Source: Acinetobacter amyesii (lineage in GTDB: Bacteria > Pseudomonadota > Gammaproteobacteria > Pseudomonadales > Moraxellaceae). From it: a DNA stretch of 64,000 nucleotides. Position numbers and translations under genes: made by a program. The stretch covers positions 175,178-239,177 of the forward strand of contig NZ_MVKX01000001.1 of the NCBI RefSeq assembly GCF_002018365.1, written 5' to 3'. The notes below the pieces were generated by a model. That model was not told the origin of the DNA and did no database searches. It saw nothing but the letters and a program-made list of their open reading frames with translations. Below, one piece after another: positions 1-9,443 of the stretch; position 1 is the stretch's first letter, and each line of letters opens with the position of its first letter.

Positions 1-767
1 ATCTTTTCTTTACGTTCAAGTTTGCCGAGCATTTCACGTTCAGCTTCTTCTGGAGACGTCCAGTTTTCAATCATTTCCATTGCAGCTTCATTTGCACCGC
101 CATGTAATGGGCCACGTAGTGAACCAATTGCACCTGTGATACATGAATGCATATCTGACAATGTTGATGCACATACACGCGCTGTGAATGTAGATGCGTT
201 AAATTCATGCTCTGCATACAGAATCAGTGATACGTTCATCACTTGCTCATGCAATTCATTTGGTTTTTCGCCACGCAGTAAATGTAGGAATTGAGCGCCG
301 ATTGAATCATCATCGGTATTTTCTTCTACACGTACGCCATCATGGCTGAAACGGTACCAGTAGCAGATGATCGCAGGTAGCGTTGCCAAAATACGGTCTG
401 CGACATCTTGCTGTTCATCAAATGACTGTTCTGTTTCTAAGTTACCTAACATTGAAACGCCTGTACGCATCACATCCATTGGGTGTGAGTCAGCAGGAAT
501 ACGCTCTAATACTTCTTTCAACGCTTGTGGTAATTGACGTAGTGATTTCAATTTTGCTTTATAAGCTGCAAGCTGTTCTGTTGTTGGCAATTCACCAAAG
601 AAAATGAGGTACGCAACTTCTTCAAACTGACAGTTTTCTGCCAAGTCTTGAACGTCATAACCACGATAGGTTAAGCCCGCACCACTTTTGCCTACAGTTG
701 ACAATGCAGTTTTACCAGCTACTTGTCCGCGCAGTCCTGCGCCCGTGAGTACTTTTCCTTCAGCCAT
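1..767 (-). CDS. prpC: 2-methylcitrate synthase (partial, 3' end outside window)
   Basis: The minus-strand frame opens with ATG at 767 (MAEGKVLTGAGLRGQVAGKT) and stays open to the window edge, so about 255 N-terminal residues are visible. The protein belongs to the citrate synthase superfamily. The N-terminal AGLRGQVAGKTALSTV and GLTYRGYDVQDLAE segments and the central MHSCITGAIGSLRGPLHGGA segment, which carries an active-site histidine, fit 2-methylcitrate synthase better than GltA. It condenses propionyl-CoA with oxaloacetate in the cytoplasmic 2-methylcitrate cycle. It starts 3 nt after the prpB stop codon, so the two are certainly co-transcribed. A short citrate synthase is the alternative, but the prpB neighbour settles the call. 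Confidence 0.93.
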   Translation of the reverse strand, partial: MAEGKVLTGAGLRGQVAGKTALSTVGKSGAGLTYRGYDVQDLAENCQFEEVAYLIFFGELPTTEQLAAYKAKLKSLRQLPQALKEVLERIPADSHPMDVMRTGVSMLGNLETEQSFDEQQDVADRILATLPAIICYWYRFSHDGVRVEENTDDDSIGAQFLHLLRGEKPNELHEQVMNVSLILYAEHEFNASTFTARVCASTLSDMHSCITGAIGSLRGPLHGGANEAAMEMIENWTSPEEAEREMLGKLERKEK

Positions 768-770
768 TTT

Positions 771-1655
771 TTATTTTCCTTCAGTGAACAATTTATCTAA
801 GGTGTTTTCAAAAGTGTGATAATCGAGGAATTGATAGAGTTCTTTTCGTTGTTGCATTTTATCCAGTACATTGACTTGTGTACCGTCATTGCGGATCGCA
901 TGCATCACTTCGAGTGCCGCTTTTTGCATTGCACGTGTTGGTGATAATGGATAAAGCACCATTGAAATGCCTTGCTCACCTAATTCTTCTTTGGTGTAGT
1001 AAGGGGTGTCACCAAACTCTGTGATGTTGGCTAATACAGGCACACCGACTGCATCGCAGACAGTTTTGTACATGGTGATGTCTGTCATTGCTTCAGCAAA
1101 GATCGCATCAGCACCGGCTTCTACACATGCACATGCACGGTCGATCACTGCTTGCAAACCTTCTTTTTGTAATGCATCTGTACGTGCCATCACGACAAAG
1201 TTTGAATCGGTTTTTGCATCAACAGCCGCTTTAATACGGTCAACCATTTCTTGTTGTGACACGATTTCTTTGTTCGGACGGTGACCACAACGCTTTTGTG
1301 CGACTTGGTCTTCGATATGAACCGCTGCGGCACCCGCAGCAATCATTTGTTTCACAGTACGAGCAATGTTAAATGCACCGCCCCAACCTGTATCGATATC
1401 GACAAGTAATGGCGTATCTACACGTTCGGTAATACGACGAACATCTTCCAAAACATTGTCTAAGCTGGTCATGCCTAAGTCAGGTAAACCATATGAATAG
1501 TTCGCAACACCTGCACCAGATAAATATATGGCTTTATAGCCAACTTCTTTTGCCATCATTGCTGCATAGGCATTTACTGTGCCAATGATTTGTAATGGTT
1601 TTTCTACTTCCAATGCTTGTCTAAATCTTAAGCCTGCAGACGTTTGTTGTGTCAT
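771..1655 (-). CDS. prpB: 2-methylisocitrate lyase
   Basis: This 294-residue protein of the isocitrate lyase/PEP mutase family cleaves 2-methylisocitrate to pyruvate and succinate in propionate catabolism. Visible hallmarks are the [16 protein letters not shown] segment (metal and substrate loop), the KRCGH active-site motif ([13 protein letters not shown]) and MARTDA. Length matches E. coli PrpB (296). I chose ATG 1655 ([10 protein letters not shown]); a GTG at 1667 would add four residues but fits poorly with the AAGGA sequence just before the ATG. It is the first gene of the prp operon, followed immediately by prpC. Regulation probably acts through the divergent 239-bp region, which holds two copies of an 11-bp direct repeat. 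Confidence 0.95.
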   Translation of the reverse strand: MTQQTSAGLRFRQALEVEKPLQIIGTVNAYAAMMAKEVGYKAIYLSGAGVANYSYGLPDLGMTSLDNVLEDVRRITERVDTPLLVDIDTGWGGAFNIARTVKQMIAAGAAAVHIEDQVAQKRCGHRPNKEIVSQQEMVDRIKAAVDAKTDSNFVVMARTDALQKEGLQAVIDRACACVEAGADAIFAEAMTDITMYKTVCDAVGVPVLANITEFGDTPYYTKEELGEQGISMVLYPLSPTRAMQKAALEVMHAIRNDGTQVNVLDKMQQRKELYQFLDYHTFENTLDKLFTEGK

Positions 1656-1749
1656 ATTCCTTTCCACGGCATTTACTTTAATTTTCGAAGTTTGAGTATA
1701 TCCATATTTTTTTCCAACTCTATGGCTTTGTAGAATATTAACTCTAAAA

Positions 1750-1801
1750 CTTTAGTCAAATATTTCACTTGTCACCTATCTGTTGTTATTCTTTAGTCAA
1801 A
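1750..1801. promoter_or_regulatory. Direct-repeat candidate operator between prpB and tetR gene
   Basis: The exact 11-mer CTTTAGTCAAA occurs at 1750-1760 and again at 1791-1801. The two copies start 41 bp apart, close to four helical turns, and lie almost equidistant from the prpB start (1655) and the regulator start (1895). A TATAAT-like -10 element for the regulator lies at 1847-1852. A regulator-binding role is inferred from repeat geometry and position only. Confidence 0.4.
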
Positions 1802-1894
1802 GATCCCTTATTTATGAGCAAAGCAGAAAAGTACTGAATTTTTTGCTATAATTATCGTCAAATCAGCTCTTTTTTTGTTAAATATTATCACTTT

Positions 1895-2548
1895 ATGCAA
1901 GATTTAATACACATTGAACCTTTAACGCATGACCAGCCACAAACGCGGCGCGGACATGAACGATGTGTTGCGCTTTTAGAAAGTGCTACGGAGCTTTTTT
2001 TAAAACGTGGTTTTGATGCAGTTTCATTAGATGACATCGTGAATCATGCGGGTGGTTCAAAAGCGTCGATCTATAAATATTTTGGTAATAAAGACGGATT
2101 ATTTAAGGCTATTTGTGACTATCGTCGCTGCTTATTTTTCAAAGATATTTGCCTACCATTTACGGTCAGCCCTGACACCGATATTCGTGCTTATCTCATC
2201 AATACTTTAAGTGACTTTCATCAGCATATTGTGATGCCTGAAAATGCGGCATTCATGCGTTTAGTCTTAGAACAAACAGGACGTAATCCTGAAATAGCAC
2301 GTTATATTCATGAGCAAGGCCCAAAACAAATTCAGAACACTGTTGCAGAAATTTTAAATCAAGCGCATCAACACGGTTTGCTGTATTGTGAAAACCCGCT
2401 GTTTTCGGCTCAGTTTTATTTTGGAATTTTGCGTAATTTAGAATGGCGCGTTCTCATGGGCATCACCATTGATGAAAATGATCAAGAAACAATCAATTAC
2501 ATCAGTTATTGCGTCGATCGTTTCCTAGACGGTCACCAAAAGCGCTAG
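1895..2548 (+). CDS. TetR/AcrR family transcriptional regulator
   Basis: This is a 217-residue regulator with a TetR N-terminal helix-turn-helix at about residues 22-70 (ALLESATELFLKRGFDAVSL, then IVNHAGGSKASIYKYFGNKD). The helical C-terminal half has the pattern of the AefR-like TetR_C family (FMRLVLEQTGRNPEIARYI). It is divergent from prpB-prpC and shares their 239-bp regulatory gap, so control of the prp operon is a natural guess. However, prp operons in this group are, as I recall, often next to a GntR or Fis-type regulator, so the link is an inference. The ligand is unknown. The protein starts with a 20-residue polar extension before the HTH domain. Confidence 0.85.
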   Translation: MQDLIHIEPLTHDQPQTRRGHERCVALLESATELFLKRGFDAVSLDDIVNHAGGSKASIYKYFGNKDGLFKAICDYRRCLFFKDICLPFTVSPDTDIRAYLINTLSDFHQHIVMPENAAFMRLVLEQTGRNPEIARYIHEQGPKQIQNTVAEILNQAHQHGLLYCENPLFSAQFYFGILRNLEWRVLMGITIDENDQETINYISYCVDRFLDGHQKR

Positions 2549-2607
2549 ATTTTTTGCAATTTACCTCTCTTATAGTATATTAATCGATTCCTTTTTCTCT
2601 AACCAAC

Positions 2608-2627
2608 CAACAACTAATTGTTGTTTT
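2608..2627 (+). terminator. Weak AT-rich hairpin between tetR gene and argF
   Basis: CAACAA (2608-2613), loop CTAA, TTGTTG (2618-2623), then TTTT. A six-pair AT-rich stem is weak as a terminator. It may instead be part of the argF leader. Confidence 0.25.
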
Positions 2628-2660
2628 GTTCTTTGATTCAGCAATTATTGTGGAGTAACA

Positions 2661-3581
2661 ATGGCTCTACGTCACTTTCTAACTTTACGCGATTTATCGA
2701 CTTTAGAACTTAACCAAATTGTACAGCGCGGTATCAAACTCAAGCGCAAACAGCATAACAATGAAGTTTTCCAACCTTTCGTTGGTAAAGTCATGGGCAT
2801 GATTTTTGAGAAATCGAGCACCCGTACACGTGTATCGTTTGAAGCAGGAATGAGCCAATTTGGTGGTAGCGCAATTTTCCTTTCATCTCGCGACTCTCAA
2901 TTAGGTCGTGGTGAGCCAGTAGAAGATTCTGCACGCGTGATTTCAAGCATGCTTGATATTGTGATGATTCGTACTTTTGGTCATGACATTGTTGAACGTT
3001 TTGCTTCTTATTCAAAAGTTCCTGTTATCAATGCATTAACAGATGACCACCACCCTTGCCAATTACTTGCCGATGTTCAAACATTCGTTGAACACCGTGG
3101 TTCTATTGAAGGTAAAACCGTTGCTTGGATTGGTGATGGCAACAATATGTGTAACTCATATATTGAAGCTGCTCATATGTGGGGCTTTAAATTAAAAATC
3201 GCTGCACCTAAGGGCTATGAACCTAAAGCTGAATTTTTATCTGAATTTGCACACTGTGTTGAACTTGTTGATTCTGCCGAAGATGCTGCGGTTAATGCAG
3301 ATTTAATCGTGACAGATGTTTGGGCAAGTATGGGCCAAGAAGAAGAGCAAAAAATTCGTGAAAAAGCGTTTGCTGATTATCAAGTGAATGAACGCCTGAT
3401 GGATCTTGCTCACGCTGACTGCTTATTTATGCACTGCTTACCTGCGCATCGTGGCGAAGAAATTTCTGAAAATATGCTTGACCACAAAAATGCTGTGGTT
3501 TGGGATGAAGCTGAAAATCGCTTACATGCACAAAAAGCACTTGTTGAATTTTTAATTAACGAAAATCTTAAAAAAGACTAA
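2661..3581 (+). CDS. argF: Ornithine carbamoyltransferase
   Basis: This 306-residue enzyme transfers the carbamoyl group from carbamoyl phosphate to ornithine, giving citrulline in arginine biosynthesis in the cytoplasm. The carbamoyl-phosphate loop [10 protein letters not shown] (about residues 53-62), the HPCQLLAD segment and the ornithine/catalytic motif [12 protein letters not shown] are all present. Length is normal for the family. The ATG is preceded by a good GGAG ribosome-binding site (TGGAGTAACA). It is a single gene with its own terminator. argC, another arginine gene, lies 5 kb downstream on the other strand. An anabolic role is favoured because no arcA, arcC or arcD is nearby. Confidence 0.96.
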   Translation: MALRHFLTLRDLSTLELNQIVQRGIKLKRKQHNNEVFQPFVGKVMGMIFEKSSTRTRVSFEAGMSQFGGSAIFLSSRDSQLGRGEPVEDSARVISSMLDIVMIRTFGHDIVERFASYSKVPVINALTDDHHPCQLLADVQTFVEHRGSIEGKTVAWIGDGNNMCNSYIEAAHMWGFKLKIAAPKGYEPKAEFLSEFAHCVELVDSAEDAAVNADLIVTDVWASMGQEEEQKIREKAFADYQVNERLMDLAHADCLFMHCLPAHRGEEISENMLDHKNAVVWDEAENRLHAQKALVEFLINENLKKD

Positions 3582-3600
3582 GGTTTTACTTAGATAAATG

Positions 3601-3623
3601 AAGCACCTTCGGGTGCTTTTTTT
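3601..3623 (+). terminator. Rho-independent terminator of argF
   Basis: AAGCACC (3601-3607), loop TTCG, GGTGCTT (3612-3618), followed by a T run. A stable stem with a TTCG tetraloop just after argF. Confidence 0.9.
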
Positions 3624-3672
3624 GTTTTTGCATGCTTTAATAAAACCATAACTTTTATAAGTGATTTAAAAT

Positions 3673-4149
3673 ATGCACATTCAAAACAGCTTTTTATTTT
3701 TAGTCTCTTTGGGCCTAAGCACCGTTACATTTGCAGCATCTCCAACTGAGTTAGATCAATACCTCGTAAAAAAAGGAATTTTGGATGCTGCATACCAAAT
3801 CAAAAATAAAGCTGCATTAGATGAAATACTTTCTGCAATAAGTGACGAAGACTCTCGCACTCTTCCTTTTCAAGTCGACCAAAATATGTTGATGGAAAAA
3901 ATGGAAGTTTCAGCAGATAAAATAGAAATCGAAGGAATTATCACCACACCGGACTTTACACAATTTGCAGAGTCGGTGGGTCAACAACAAGTCAAACAAC
4001 TGATCAAAAAGAATTCTCTACAAAATTGTGAATTGTTATTTGAGCATCAATTTCAACGTGTAAATCCATATGTATTAGAAATGGATTTATCTTCACCTCA
4101 ACAGAAATACGAAATAAAAATCCACAACACTGAATGTAAATTTAAATAA
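3673..4149 (+). CDS. Hypothetical secreted protein
   Basis: I do not recognise this 158-residue protein. It begins with a clear Sec signal peptide (MHIQNSFLFLVSLGLSTVTFAA, probable cleavage after about residue 21-22). The mature part is about 135 residues, charged, with two cysteines near the C-terminus (SLQNCELLF and HNTECKF) that could form a disulfide in the periplasm. It has no lipobox and no membrane helix after the signal. It is a lone gene between argF and the convergent ynfA-like gene. A periplasmic location is inferred from the signal peptide. Confidence 0.7.
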   Translation: MHIQNSFLFLVSLGLSTVTFAASPTELDQYLVKKGILDAAYQIKNKAALDEILSAISDEDSRTLPFQVDQNMLMEKMEVSADKIEIEGIITTPDFTQFAESVGQQQVKQLIKKNSLQNCELLFEHQFQRVNPYVLEMDLSSPQQKYEIKIHNTECKFK

Positions 4150-4201
4150 ACATCTGATTTCTTACAGCTCTTGGTTTTTAACTTCTGCAATGTTTTTTAA
4201 C

Positions 4202-4558
4202 TTAACGAATTAAACCTTGAGGCTGTAATGCAATCACAGCTGCACCCACCAATACGATGATGCCACCTAACATATCCCAACGTGTTAGAACTACGTGATC
4301 TACAAAACGCAACCACAGCAATGCAGAGAAAATGTAGATTCCGCCATAGGCTGCATAGATACGGCCCGAAGCCGCTGGATGTAACGTCAATAACCAAACA
4401 AATGCAGCTAATGCAAGCGCTGTTGGAATCCATAACCACTGCGATTTTTGCTGATTTAAAATCAAATATGGGAAGTAACAGCCTAAAATTTCCATCAGTG
4501 CAGTCAGTGCAAATAAACCAAATGTGGTCAGCACTTTTGTTAATGGTATGTCCATCAT
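4202..4558 (-). CDS. YnfA family (UPF0060) inner-membrane protein
   Basis: A small membrane protein of about 118 residues with four predicted helices. The family signature is visible: [16 protein letters not shown] in helix 1, [22 protein letters not shown] in the middle and [14 protein letters not shown] at the end. YnfA proteins resemble small-multidrug-resistance transporters in size and topology, and some have been reported to export biocides; substrate here is unknown. Starts at 4558 (MMDIPL) or 4555 are preferred, because the upstream 17 codons overlap the clpA terminator. It is downstream of clpA in the same direction but separated by a strong hairpin, so it probably has its own promoter. 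Confidence 0.85.
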   Translation of the reverse strand: MMDIPLTKVLTTFGLFALTALMEILGCYFPYLILNQQKSQWLWIPTALALAAFVWLLTLHPAASGRIYAAYGGIYIFSALLWLRFVDHVVLTRWDMLGGIIVLVGAAVIALQPQGLIR

Positions 4559-4592
4559 TGAAAAATCCAAATCTATCGTCGAATAAATAGAA

Positions 4593-4616
4593 AAAACCCG
4601 TGCAAGCACGGGTTTT
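4593..4616 (-). terminator. Terminator downstream of clpA
   Basis: AAAACCCGTGC (4593-4603), loop AA, GCACGGGTTTT (4606-4616). This is a perfect 11-bp stem with A/T ends, so it could work on both strands; it follows clpA. Confidence 0.9.
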
Positions 4617-4631
4617 CGTTAAATAAATTAC

Positions 4632-6908
4632 TTAAGCGGGTTCAGCGGTTTGGTCTTCAAACACTTCGAGTTTTAAGCCCACTGCTTTGCCATTTTCTTT
4701 CTTCACTGAAACTGCAACATTGCCGCCATGTTCCGCAAGTTCACCAAACAGAATCATTTCAGCAAGCGGTTTTTTCAAATGCTCTTGAATTAAACGCTGC
4801 ATTGGACGAGCACCCATCAAGCGATCGTATCCTTGCTCTGCCATCCATTCACGTGCATCTTGATCAACCTCAAGAACCACTTTCTTATCATCTAACTGTG
4901 CCTGAAGCTCTGTTAAGAACTTATCAACCACACTTTCAATGACCGTTGTTGGCAATGCTTTAAATTGAATGACACCATCTAAACGGTTACGGAACTCTGG
5001 AGAGAAGGCTTTTTTCATCGCGTCTTGGTTATCATTACTGTTGTCTTGATCCATGAAACCAATGCTCACACGTGAAATTGATTCTGCACCAATATTAGTC
5101 GTCAGCACTAACACGACGTTACGGAAGTCAGACTTACGGCCATTGTTATCGGTTAATGAACCATGATCCATAATTTGCAGTAACAAATTAAAGACATCTG
5201 GATGTGCTTTCTCAATTTCGTCTAGTAATAGTACGCAATGCGGATTTTTATGAATCGCGTCGGTCAGCAAACCACCTTGATCAAAACCGACATAACCCGG
5301 AGGCGCACCAATTAAACGAGATACTGCATGACGCTCCATGTATTCCGACATATCAAAACGTACAAGCTCGACGCCTAATAATTTCGCCAATTGCTTAGTG
5401 ACTTCAGTTTTACCCACACCTGTAGGACCTGCAAAGACAAAATTACCCACTGGCTTATCTGGCGCTTTAAGACCTGCACGAGATAATTTAATCGCAGATG
5501 CAAGCGCTTCAATCGCTTCATCCTGACCAAACACCACACGTTTCAGATCACGCTCAAGATTTTCAAGAACGCTCTTGTCATCTTTAGAGACTGTTTTCGG
5601 TGGAATACGTGCAATTTTCGATACGATGTCTTCAATGTTTTCAACTGAAATGACCGTATCATCTTGCTCAGCTTTTAAGCGACGCTGCGCACCAGCTTCA
5701 TCAATCACATCAATGGCTTTATCAGGCAAGAAACGATCATTGATAAATTTCGCTGATAGTTCTACCGCAGAAACCAACGCTTGATCTTCGTATTTCACAT
5801 GATGGAATTCTTCAAATTTGCCTTTTAAGCCACGCAGAATATCAATCGTTTCTGAAATAGATGGTTCATTGACATCAATTTTTTGGAAACGACGAGATAA
5901 TGCATGATCCTTTTCAAAGACTTGACGGTATTCTTGGAAAGTCGTTGAACCGATACAACGCAAAGTACCATTCGCCAAAGCTGGCTTGATGAGGTTCGAT
6001 GCATCCATCGTGCTGCCCATACTTGAGCCTGCACCGATGATCATGTGAATTTCATCAATAAATAAAATAGCTTCGGGCTTTTTCTTCAAGGCATTTAGCA
6101 GTTGTTTTAAACGCTTTTCAAAATCACCACGGTATTTAGTTCCAGCGACTAAAGCACCAATGTCTAAACTAAACACTTCTGCATTTTCAAGCGGTTTAGG
6201 TGCTTTACCATTTACAATGAGCCAAGCCAAACCTTCAGCAATCGAAGTTTTACCTACACCTGGGTCACCTACCAAAAGCGGGTTGTTTTTACGACGGCGG
6301 CATAGAATTTGAGCTGTACGTTCAATCTCTTTTTCACGACCAATCAGTGGATCTGTTTTGCCTTTTTGAGCTTCAACATTAAGATTGGTCGTATATAGCT
6401 CTAATGGGCCAGAATTTGAAGACGTGGTGCTTTCACCATCGAGCTCTTCGATTTCTTCTTCAGCTTGAACTTCATCTTTACGTGTGCCATGAGACAAATA
6501 CTGCGTTAATGTCAAACGGTTGATTTGATGGCGTTTAAGTAAATACACCGCAAATGAATCACGTTCTGAATACATCGCAACTAAAATGTCTGCACCTTCT
6601 ACAGTGCGGTCATTACCACTCGATTGCACATGGAAAATTGCACGCTGCAAAATACGATCAAAACTTTCTGTAGGATGTGGCGCTTGATCACTATTTTCGC
6701 CAAGCTTAGGGGTATGTTGTTCTACGTATTCTTCAAGTTCTTTGCGAAGCACAATAATGTCTGCGCCACATGCTTTCAATGCATTAACAGCGGAATCATT
6801 ATCCAGTAAAGCCAATAATAAATGTTCTACCGTCAAAAATTCATGTCTCTTTTGACGAGCCATGCTGACAGCCAAACGTAGTGATACTTCTAATTGACGA
6901 CTGAGCAT
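4632..6908 (-). CDS. clpA: ATP-dependent Clp protease ATP-binding subunit ClpA
   Basis: This 758-residue AAA+ unfoldase feeds substrates, including N-degron proteins delivered by ClpS, into the ClpP peptidase. Order: N-domain repeats (about 1-145), an acidic linker, AAA1 with Walker A GDPGVGKTS and Walker B FIDEIH, then AAA2 with Walker A GPTGVGKTE and Walker B LLLDEIEKA. The C-terminal sensor-2 region GARPMQRLIQ is present. E. coli ClpA has 758 residues, an exact match in length. It starts 12 nt after the clpS stop, so the two form an operon. The ClpP-binding loop should lie between Walker A and B of AAA2; I did not pin down its tripeptide. Confidence 0.97.
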   Translation of the reverse strand: MLSRQLEVSLRLAVSMARQKRHEFLTVEHLLLALLDNDSAVNALKACGADIIVLRKELEEYVEQHTPKLGENSDQAPHPTESFDRILQRAIFHVQSSGNDRTVEGADILVAMYSERDSFAVYLLKRHQINRLTLTQYLSHGTRKDEVQAEEEIEELDGESTTSSNSGPLELYTTNLNVEAQKGKTDPLIGREKEIERTAQILCRRRKNNPLLVGDPGVGKTSIAEGLAWLIVNGKAPKPLENAEVFSLDIGALVAGTKYRGDFEKRLKQLLNALKKKPEAILFIDEIHMIIGAGSSMGSTMDASNLIKPALANGTLRCIGSTTFQEYRQVFEKDHALSRRFQKIDVNEPSISETIDILRGLKGKFEEFHHVKYEDQALVSAVELSAKFINDRFLPDKAIDVIDEAGAQRRLKAEQDDTVISVENIEDIVSKIARIPPKTVSKDDKSVLENLERDLKRVVFGQDEAIEALASAIKLSRAGLKAPDKPVGNFVFAGPTGVGKTEVTKQLAKLLGVELVRFDMSEYMERHAVSRLIGAPPGYVGFDQGGLLTDAIHKNPHCVLLLDEIEKAHPDVFNLLLQIMDHGSLTDNNGRKSDFRNVVLVLTTNIGAESISRVSIGFMDQDNSNDNQDAMKKAFSPEFRNRLDGVIQFKALPTTVIESVVDKFLTELQAQLDDKKVVLEVDQDAREWMAEQGYDRLMGARPMQRLIQEHLKKPLAEMILFGELAEHGGNVAVSVKKENGKAVGLKLEVFEDQTAEPA

Positions 6909-6920
6909 GTAATCCCCTTA

Positions 6921-7334
6921 TTAATCTTTTGGCTCAATCTGACAAAGTAATGGATGACTTTGCGACCGAGCGTAATTATTGACCTGATTTGCTTTAGTCT
7001 CTGCGATGTCTCGCGGATAAACCCCTGCAACACCCTTTCCTTCATAATGTACAGTTAGCATTACTTGAGTGGCTTGGTCAAGATTCAAAGCAAAGTATTG
7101 TTGTAAAATTTCAATTACAAAGTCCATTGGGGTGTAATCATCGTTCATTAAAACGACAGCATACATAGGAGGACGCTTTAACTCAGGTGGCGCAGTCAAT
7201 ACTTGAATGTCTGAATCACCATCATCCTGCGTACCTTGGCTGAGAGTCGGGTTTAGATGCCAGTCCACTAAACCAGATTGGTAAAATGAATTTTTAATGT
7301 CAGATAAACACGTTTGACGCTTATTGGTTCGCAT
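6921..7334 (-). CDS. clpS: ATP-dependent Clp protease adaptor ClpS
   Basis: ClpS binds the ClpA N-domain and presents N-end rule substrates. The adaptor core is clear: [20 protein letters not shown] with the conserved NDDYTPM binding-pocket segment, then [15 protein letters not shown], and the C-terminal [17 protein letters not shown]. At 137 residues the frame is about 30 longer than E. coli ClpS (106). The extra N-terminal part ([17 protein letters not shown]) has no Shine-Dalgarno before its ATG, so the real start may lie further in at a non-ATG codon. It is followed 12 nt later by clpA and preceded by a coiled-coil membrane protein gene 18 nt upstream. Confidence 0.94.
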   Translation of the reverse strand: MRTNKRQTCLSDIKNSFYQSGLVDWHLNPTLSQGTQDDGDSDIQVLTAPPELKRPPMYAVVLMNDDYTPMDFVIEILQQYFALNLDQATQVMLTVHYEGKGVAGVYPRDIAETKANQVNNYARSQSHPLLCQIEPKD

Positions 7335-7352
7335 AGGATTTAGGTTTCACAC

Positions 7353-8102
7353 TTAGTTTGCACTTGCTTCAGTTTGAGGAATTTCTGAAAGGAAGGCAGA
7401 TTGATTTTCAACAGGCTGACCTTTCGACCAGCTAAAACGGCGAATAACGGGTTTAGAACCGGTTAAACGCACTTCAATAAAGTCTGGACTAAAGCCTTTA
7501 GGCATGGTCCAACGTCCAGTGAGTCGTTCACTTTCGCTAAAGTTAAAGTTTTTGTCTTCTAGAGGCACTGCAAGTACTTCTGTACCCTTAATTAGACGCA
7601 GCTCAACACTTCCAGATACATTACTTTTTGATGGGCTAACTTGAACGAGATCAAGTTGGTATTCATACGCATTTTCAGGTAAAGGTTTAATCGCTAAATG
7701 TTGTACTGCAAGAGGCATACCACCACGTTGGCGTAATACTTCACGATACAAAACACCTAAATTACCCGTTAATTCTTGATCATCACGTGCTTTTTTAACA
7801 GCCAAATATAAATCATTTGAATTACTTACAGCGACATCACGCTCTTGGATTGCCGCATTCAAACTTTTATTTAGGCCTGCTAATTCAGTTTTTTGCTTTT
7901 GCACTACATCAACAAGTTGCTCTGCATCTGCATCATAACCGACCACAGTTAAGCCCTGACGATGACCGATACTATATCCGAGCAAACCGCTGCTCAATGC
8001 AAGTACAACTGCACCAATCGCCAGTGGCATATTCGTCTTCATAAAAGGCGTTTTTTCACTGTTTTCAGGTTCTGACTTGAAATTAGATTCTGTATTCGAC
8101 AT
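7353..8102 (-). CDS. Membrane-anchored coiled-coil protein, DUF6776-like
   Basis: A protein of about 249 residues with one membrane helix near residues 25-45 (MPLAIGAVVLALSSGLLGYS), a short coiled coil (VDVVQKQKTELAGLNKSLNA onward) and a C-terminal beta-rich domain ending in RFSWSKGQPVENQSAFLSEI. This order and the C-terminal pattern resemble the DUF6776 family as I recall it; I could not confirm this. The bulk is probably periplasmic. The start at 8102 has an AAGAG at good spacing; an ATG two codons upstream is the alternative. It is 18 nt upstream of clpS and probably in the same transcript, though no role in Clp proteolysis is implied. Function unknown. Confidence 0.75.
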   Translation of the reverse strand: MSNTESNFKSEPENSEKTPFMKTNMPLAIGAVVLALSSGLLGYSIGHRQGLTVVGYDADAEQLVDVVQKQKTELAGLNKSLNAAIQERDVAVSNSNDLYLAVKKARDDQELTGNLGVLYREVLRQRGGMPLAVQHLAIKPLPENAYEYQLDLVQVSPSKSNVSGSVELRLIKGTEVLAVPLEDKNFNFSESERLTGRWTMPKGFSPDFIEVRLTGSKPVIRRFSWSKGQPVENQSAFLSEIPQTEASAN

Positions 8103-8132
8103 CGTCATCTCTTATTTTTAGTTCACTCAAGG

Positions 8133-8162
8133 CACACATTTAAATCCAGTTTTAAATGTGTG
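8133..8162. terminator. Long perfect hairpin between argC and the DUF6776-like gene
   Basis: CACACATTTAAA (8133-8144), 6-nt loop, TTTAAATGTGTG (8151-8162). The 12-bp stem is perfect. On the minus strand, downstream of argC, it lacks a T run, so it may act as a processing or mRNA-stabilising structure rather than an efficient terminator. Confidence 0.6.
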
Positions 8163-8181
8163 TGAAGTTTTAAATCGTTTC

Positions 8182-9228
8182 TTATGGTAATAAACCAATG
8201 CCTTGAAGTCCTGCATTTTCAGCAAAACTAAACATCAAGTTCATATTTTGTACGGCTTGACCTGCTGCACCTTTCACCAAGTTGTCTTGAGCCACCAAAA
8301 TCACTAATTTTTTCGGTTGAGGTTTGCAAATCGCAATACGTAATTGGTTCGCACCACGCACAGTACGTGTTTCAGGTGAGCTACCTGCAGGCATCACATC
8401 TACAAACTGCTCATTGGCATAGAACTGTTCATATATGCTTTGTAAATCCGCAGAAGCACCTGCGTCAGTCAATTCAATGTAGATTGTGCTGAGCATGCCA
8501 CGAATCATCGGTACCAAATGCGGTACGAATAAAATTTCGTTAAACACACCTTTTTGACCTGAAATATTTTCTAAGGCTTCTACAATTTCAGGATGATGAC
8601 GGTGACCCGCTACACCATAAGCTTTAAAGTTATCTGCATTTTCAGAATAGATCATACCTAGGCTGGCTTTACGACCTGCACCAGACACACCTGATTTTGC
8701 ATCAATAATAATGCTTTCAGGTTTCACTAATCCTTCAGCTTTTAATACTGGCGCTAAACCGAGCTGAACAGTTGTTGGGTAACAACCTGGGTTACCAATC
8801 ACTGAAGCCTTTTGAATTTTTTCACGGTTTAATTCAGACAAACCATAAACTGAATCTTTTAATAATTCTGGGCAAGCATGGTCTAGGCCATACCATTTTT
8901 CAAATTGAGCTAAGTCTTGCAAACGGAAATCAGCAGCAAGGTCAATCACTTTAGTATTTGCAGCAACTAACTCTTCTGCGTGTTTCATTGCAACACCGTG
9001 CGGCGTCGCAAAGAATACAACATCACATTGTTTTAGTTCTTCAATATTAAGATCTGAATAGCAAAGGTCTGTATGTCCACGCAAGCTTGGGAACATATCA
9101 TCCACACGGCGGCCATTTTCAGTACGCGAAGTTAAAACTTTCACTTCTGCATTTGGGTGTCGCAGTAAAATACGCAGTAATTCAACACCTGTGTAACCTG
9201 TACCGCCGACAATACCTACTGAAATCAC
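8182..9228 (-). CDS. argC: N-acetyl-gamma-glutamyl-phosphate reductase
   Basis: The 348-residue NADPH-dependent reductase catalyses the third step of arginine biosynthesis. The N-terminal Rossmann motif [18 protein letters not shown], the catalytic cysteine in [20 protein letters not shown] and the substrate segment [10 protein letters not shown] are all present. Length is typical of the type 1 enzyme. It has a free-standing position here, separate from argF, as is common in gammaproteobacteria without an arg cluster. Divergent from the RraB-like gene across about 215 bp. I did not identify an ArgR operator with confidence. Confidence 0.96.
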   Translation of the reverse strand: MISVGIVGGTGYTGVELLRILLRHPNAEVKVLTSRTENGRRVDDMFPSLRGHTDLCYSDLNIEELKQCDVVFFATPHGVAMKHAEELVAANTKVIDLAADFRLQDLAQFEKWYGLDHACPELLKDSVYGLSELNREKIQKASVIGNPGCYPTTVQLGLAPVLKAEGLVKPESIIIDAKSGVSGAGRKASLGMIYSENADNFKAYGVAGHRHHPEIVEALENISGQKGVFNEILFVPHLVPMIRGMLSTIYIELTDAGASADLQSIYEQFYANEQFVDVMPAGSSPETRTVRGANQLRIAICKPQPKKLVILVAQDNLVKGAAGQAVQNMNLMFSFAENAGLQGIGLLP

Positions 9229-9443
9229 GCTCTTTACCTCTATTCAAAGTATCCATTTGATGACTGCGTAGTATGACAGGAAGTTGAGGATTTCTGAACT
9301 GTTTTGCTTGGATTTGACTGTTTTTTTAACATCTTAAAGCATCAGCACTTCTTTCTAAAATTATCTGCCACTGGTCTTTAATCACTTGATTTCTTGCATT
9401 GATTTGCTATTTTTCATCACAAATAACAAAAAAGATCCCCTTT

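Noticed and set aside
1006..1284. Long plus-strand open frame opposite prpB
   Set aside because: It is the antisense shadow of prpB: composition is unlike other proteins here, and prpB has strong family motifs in its own frame.
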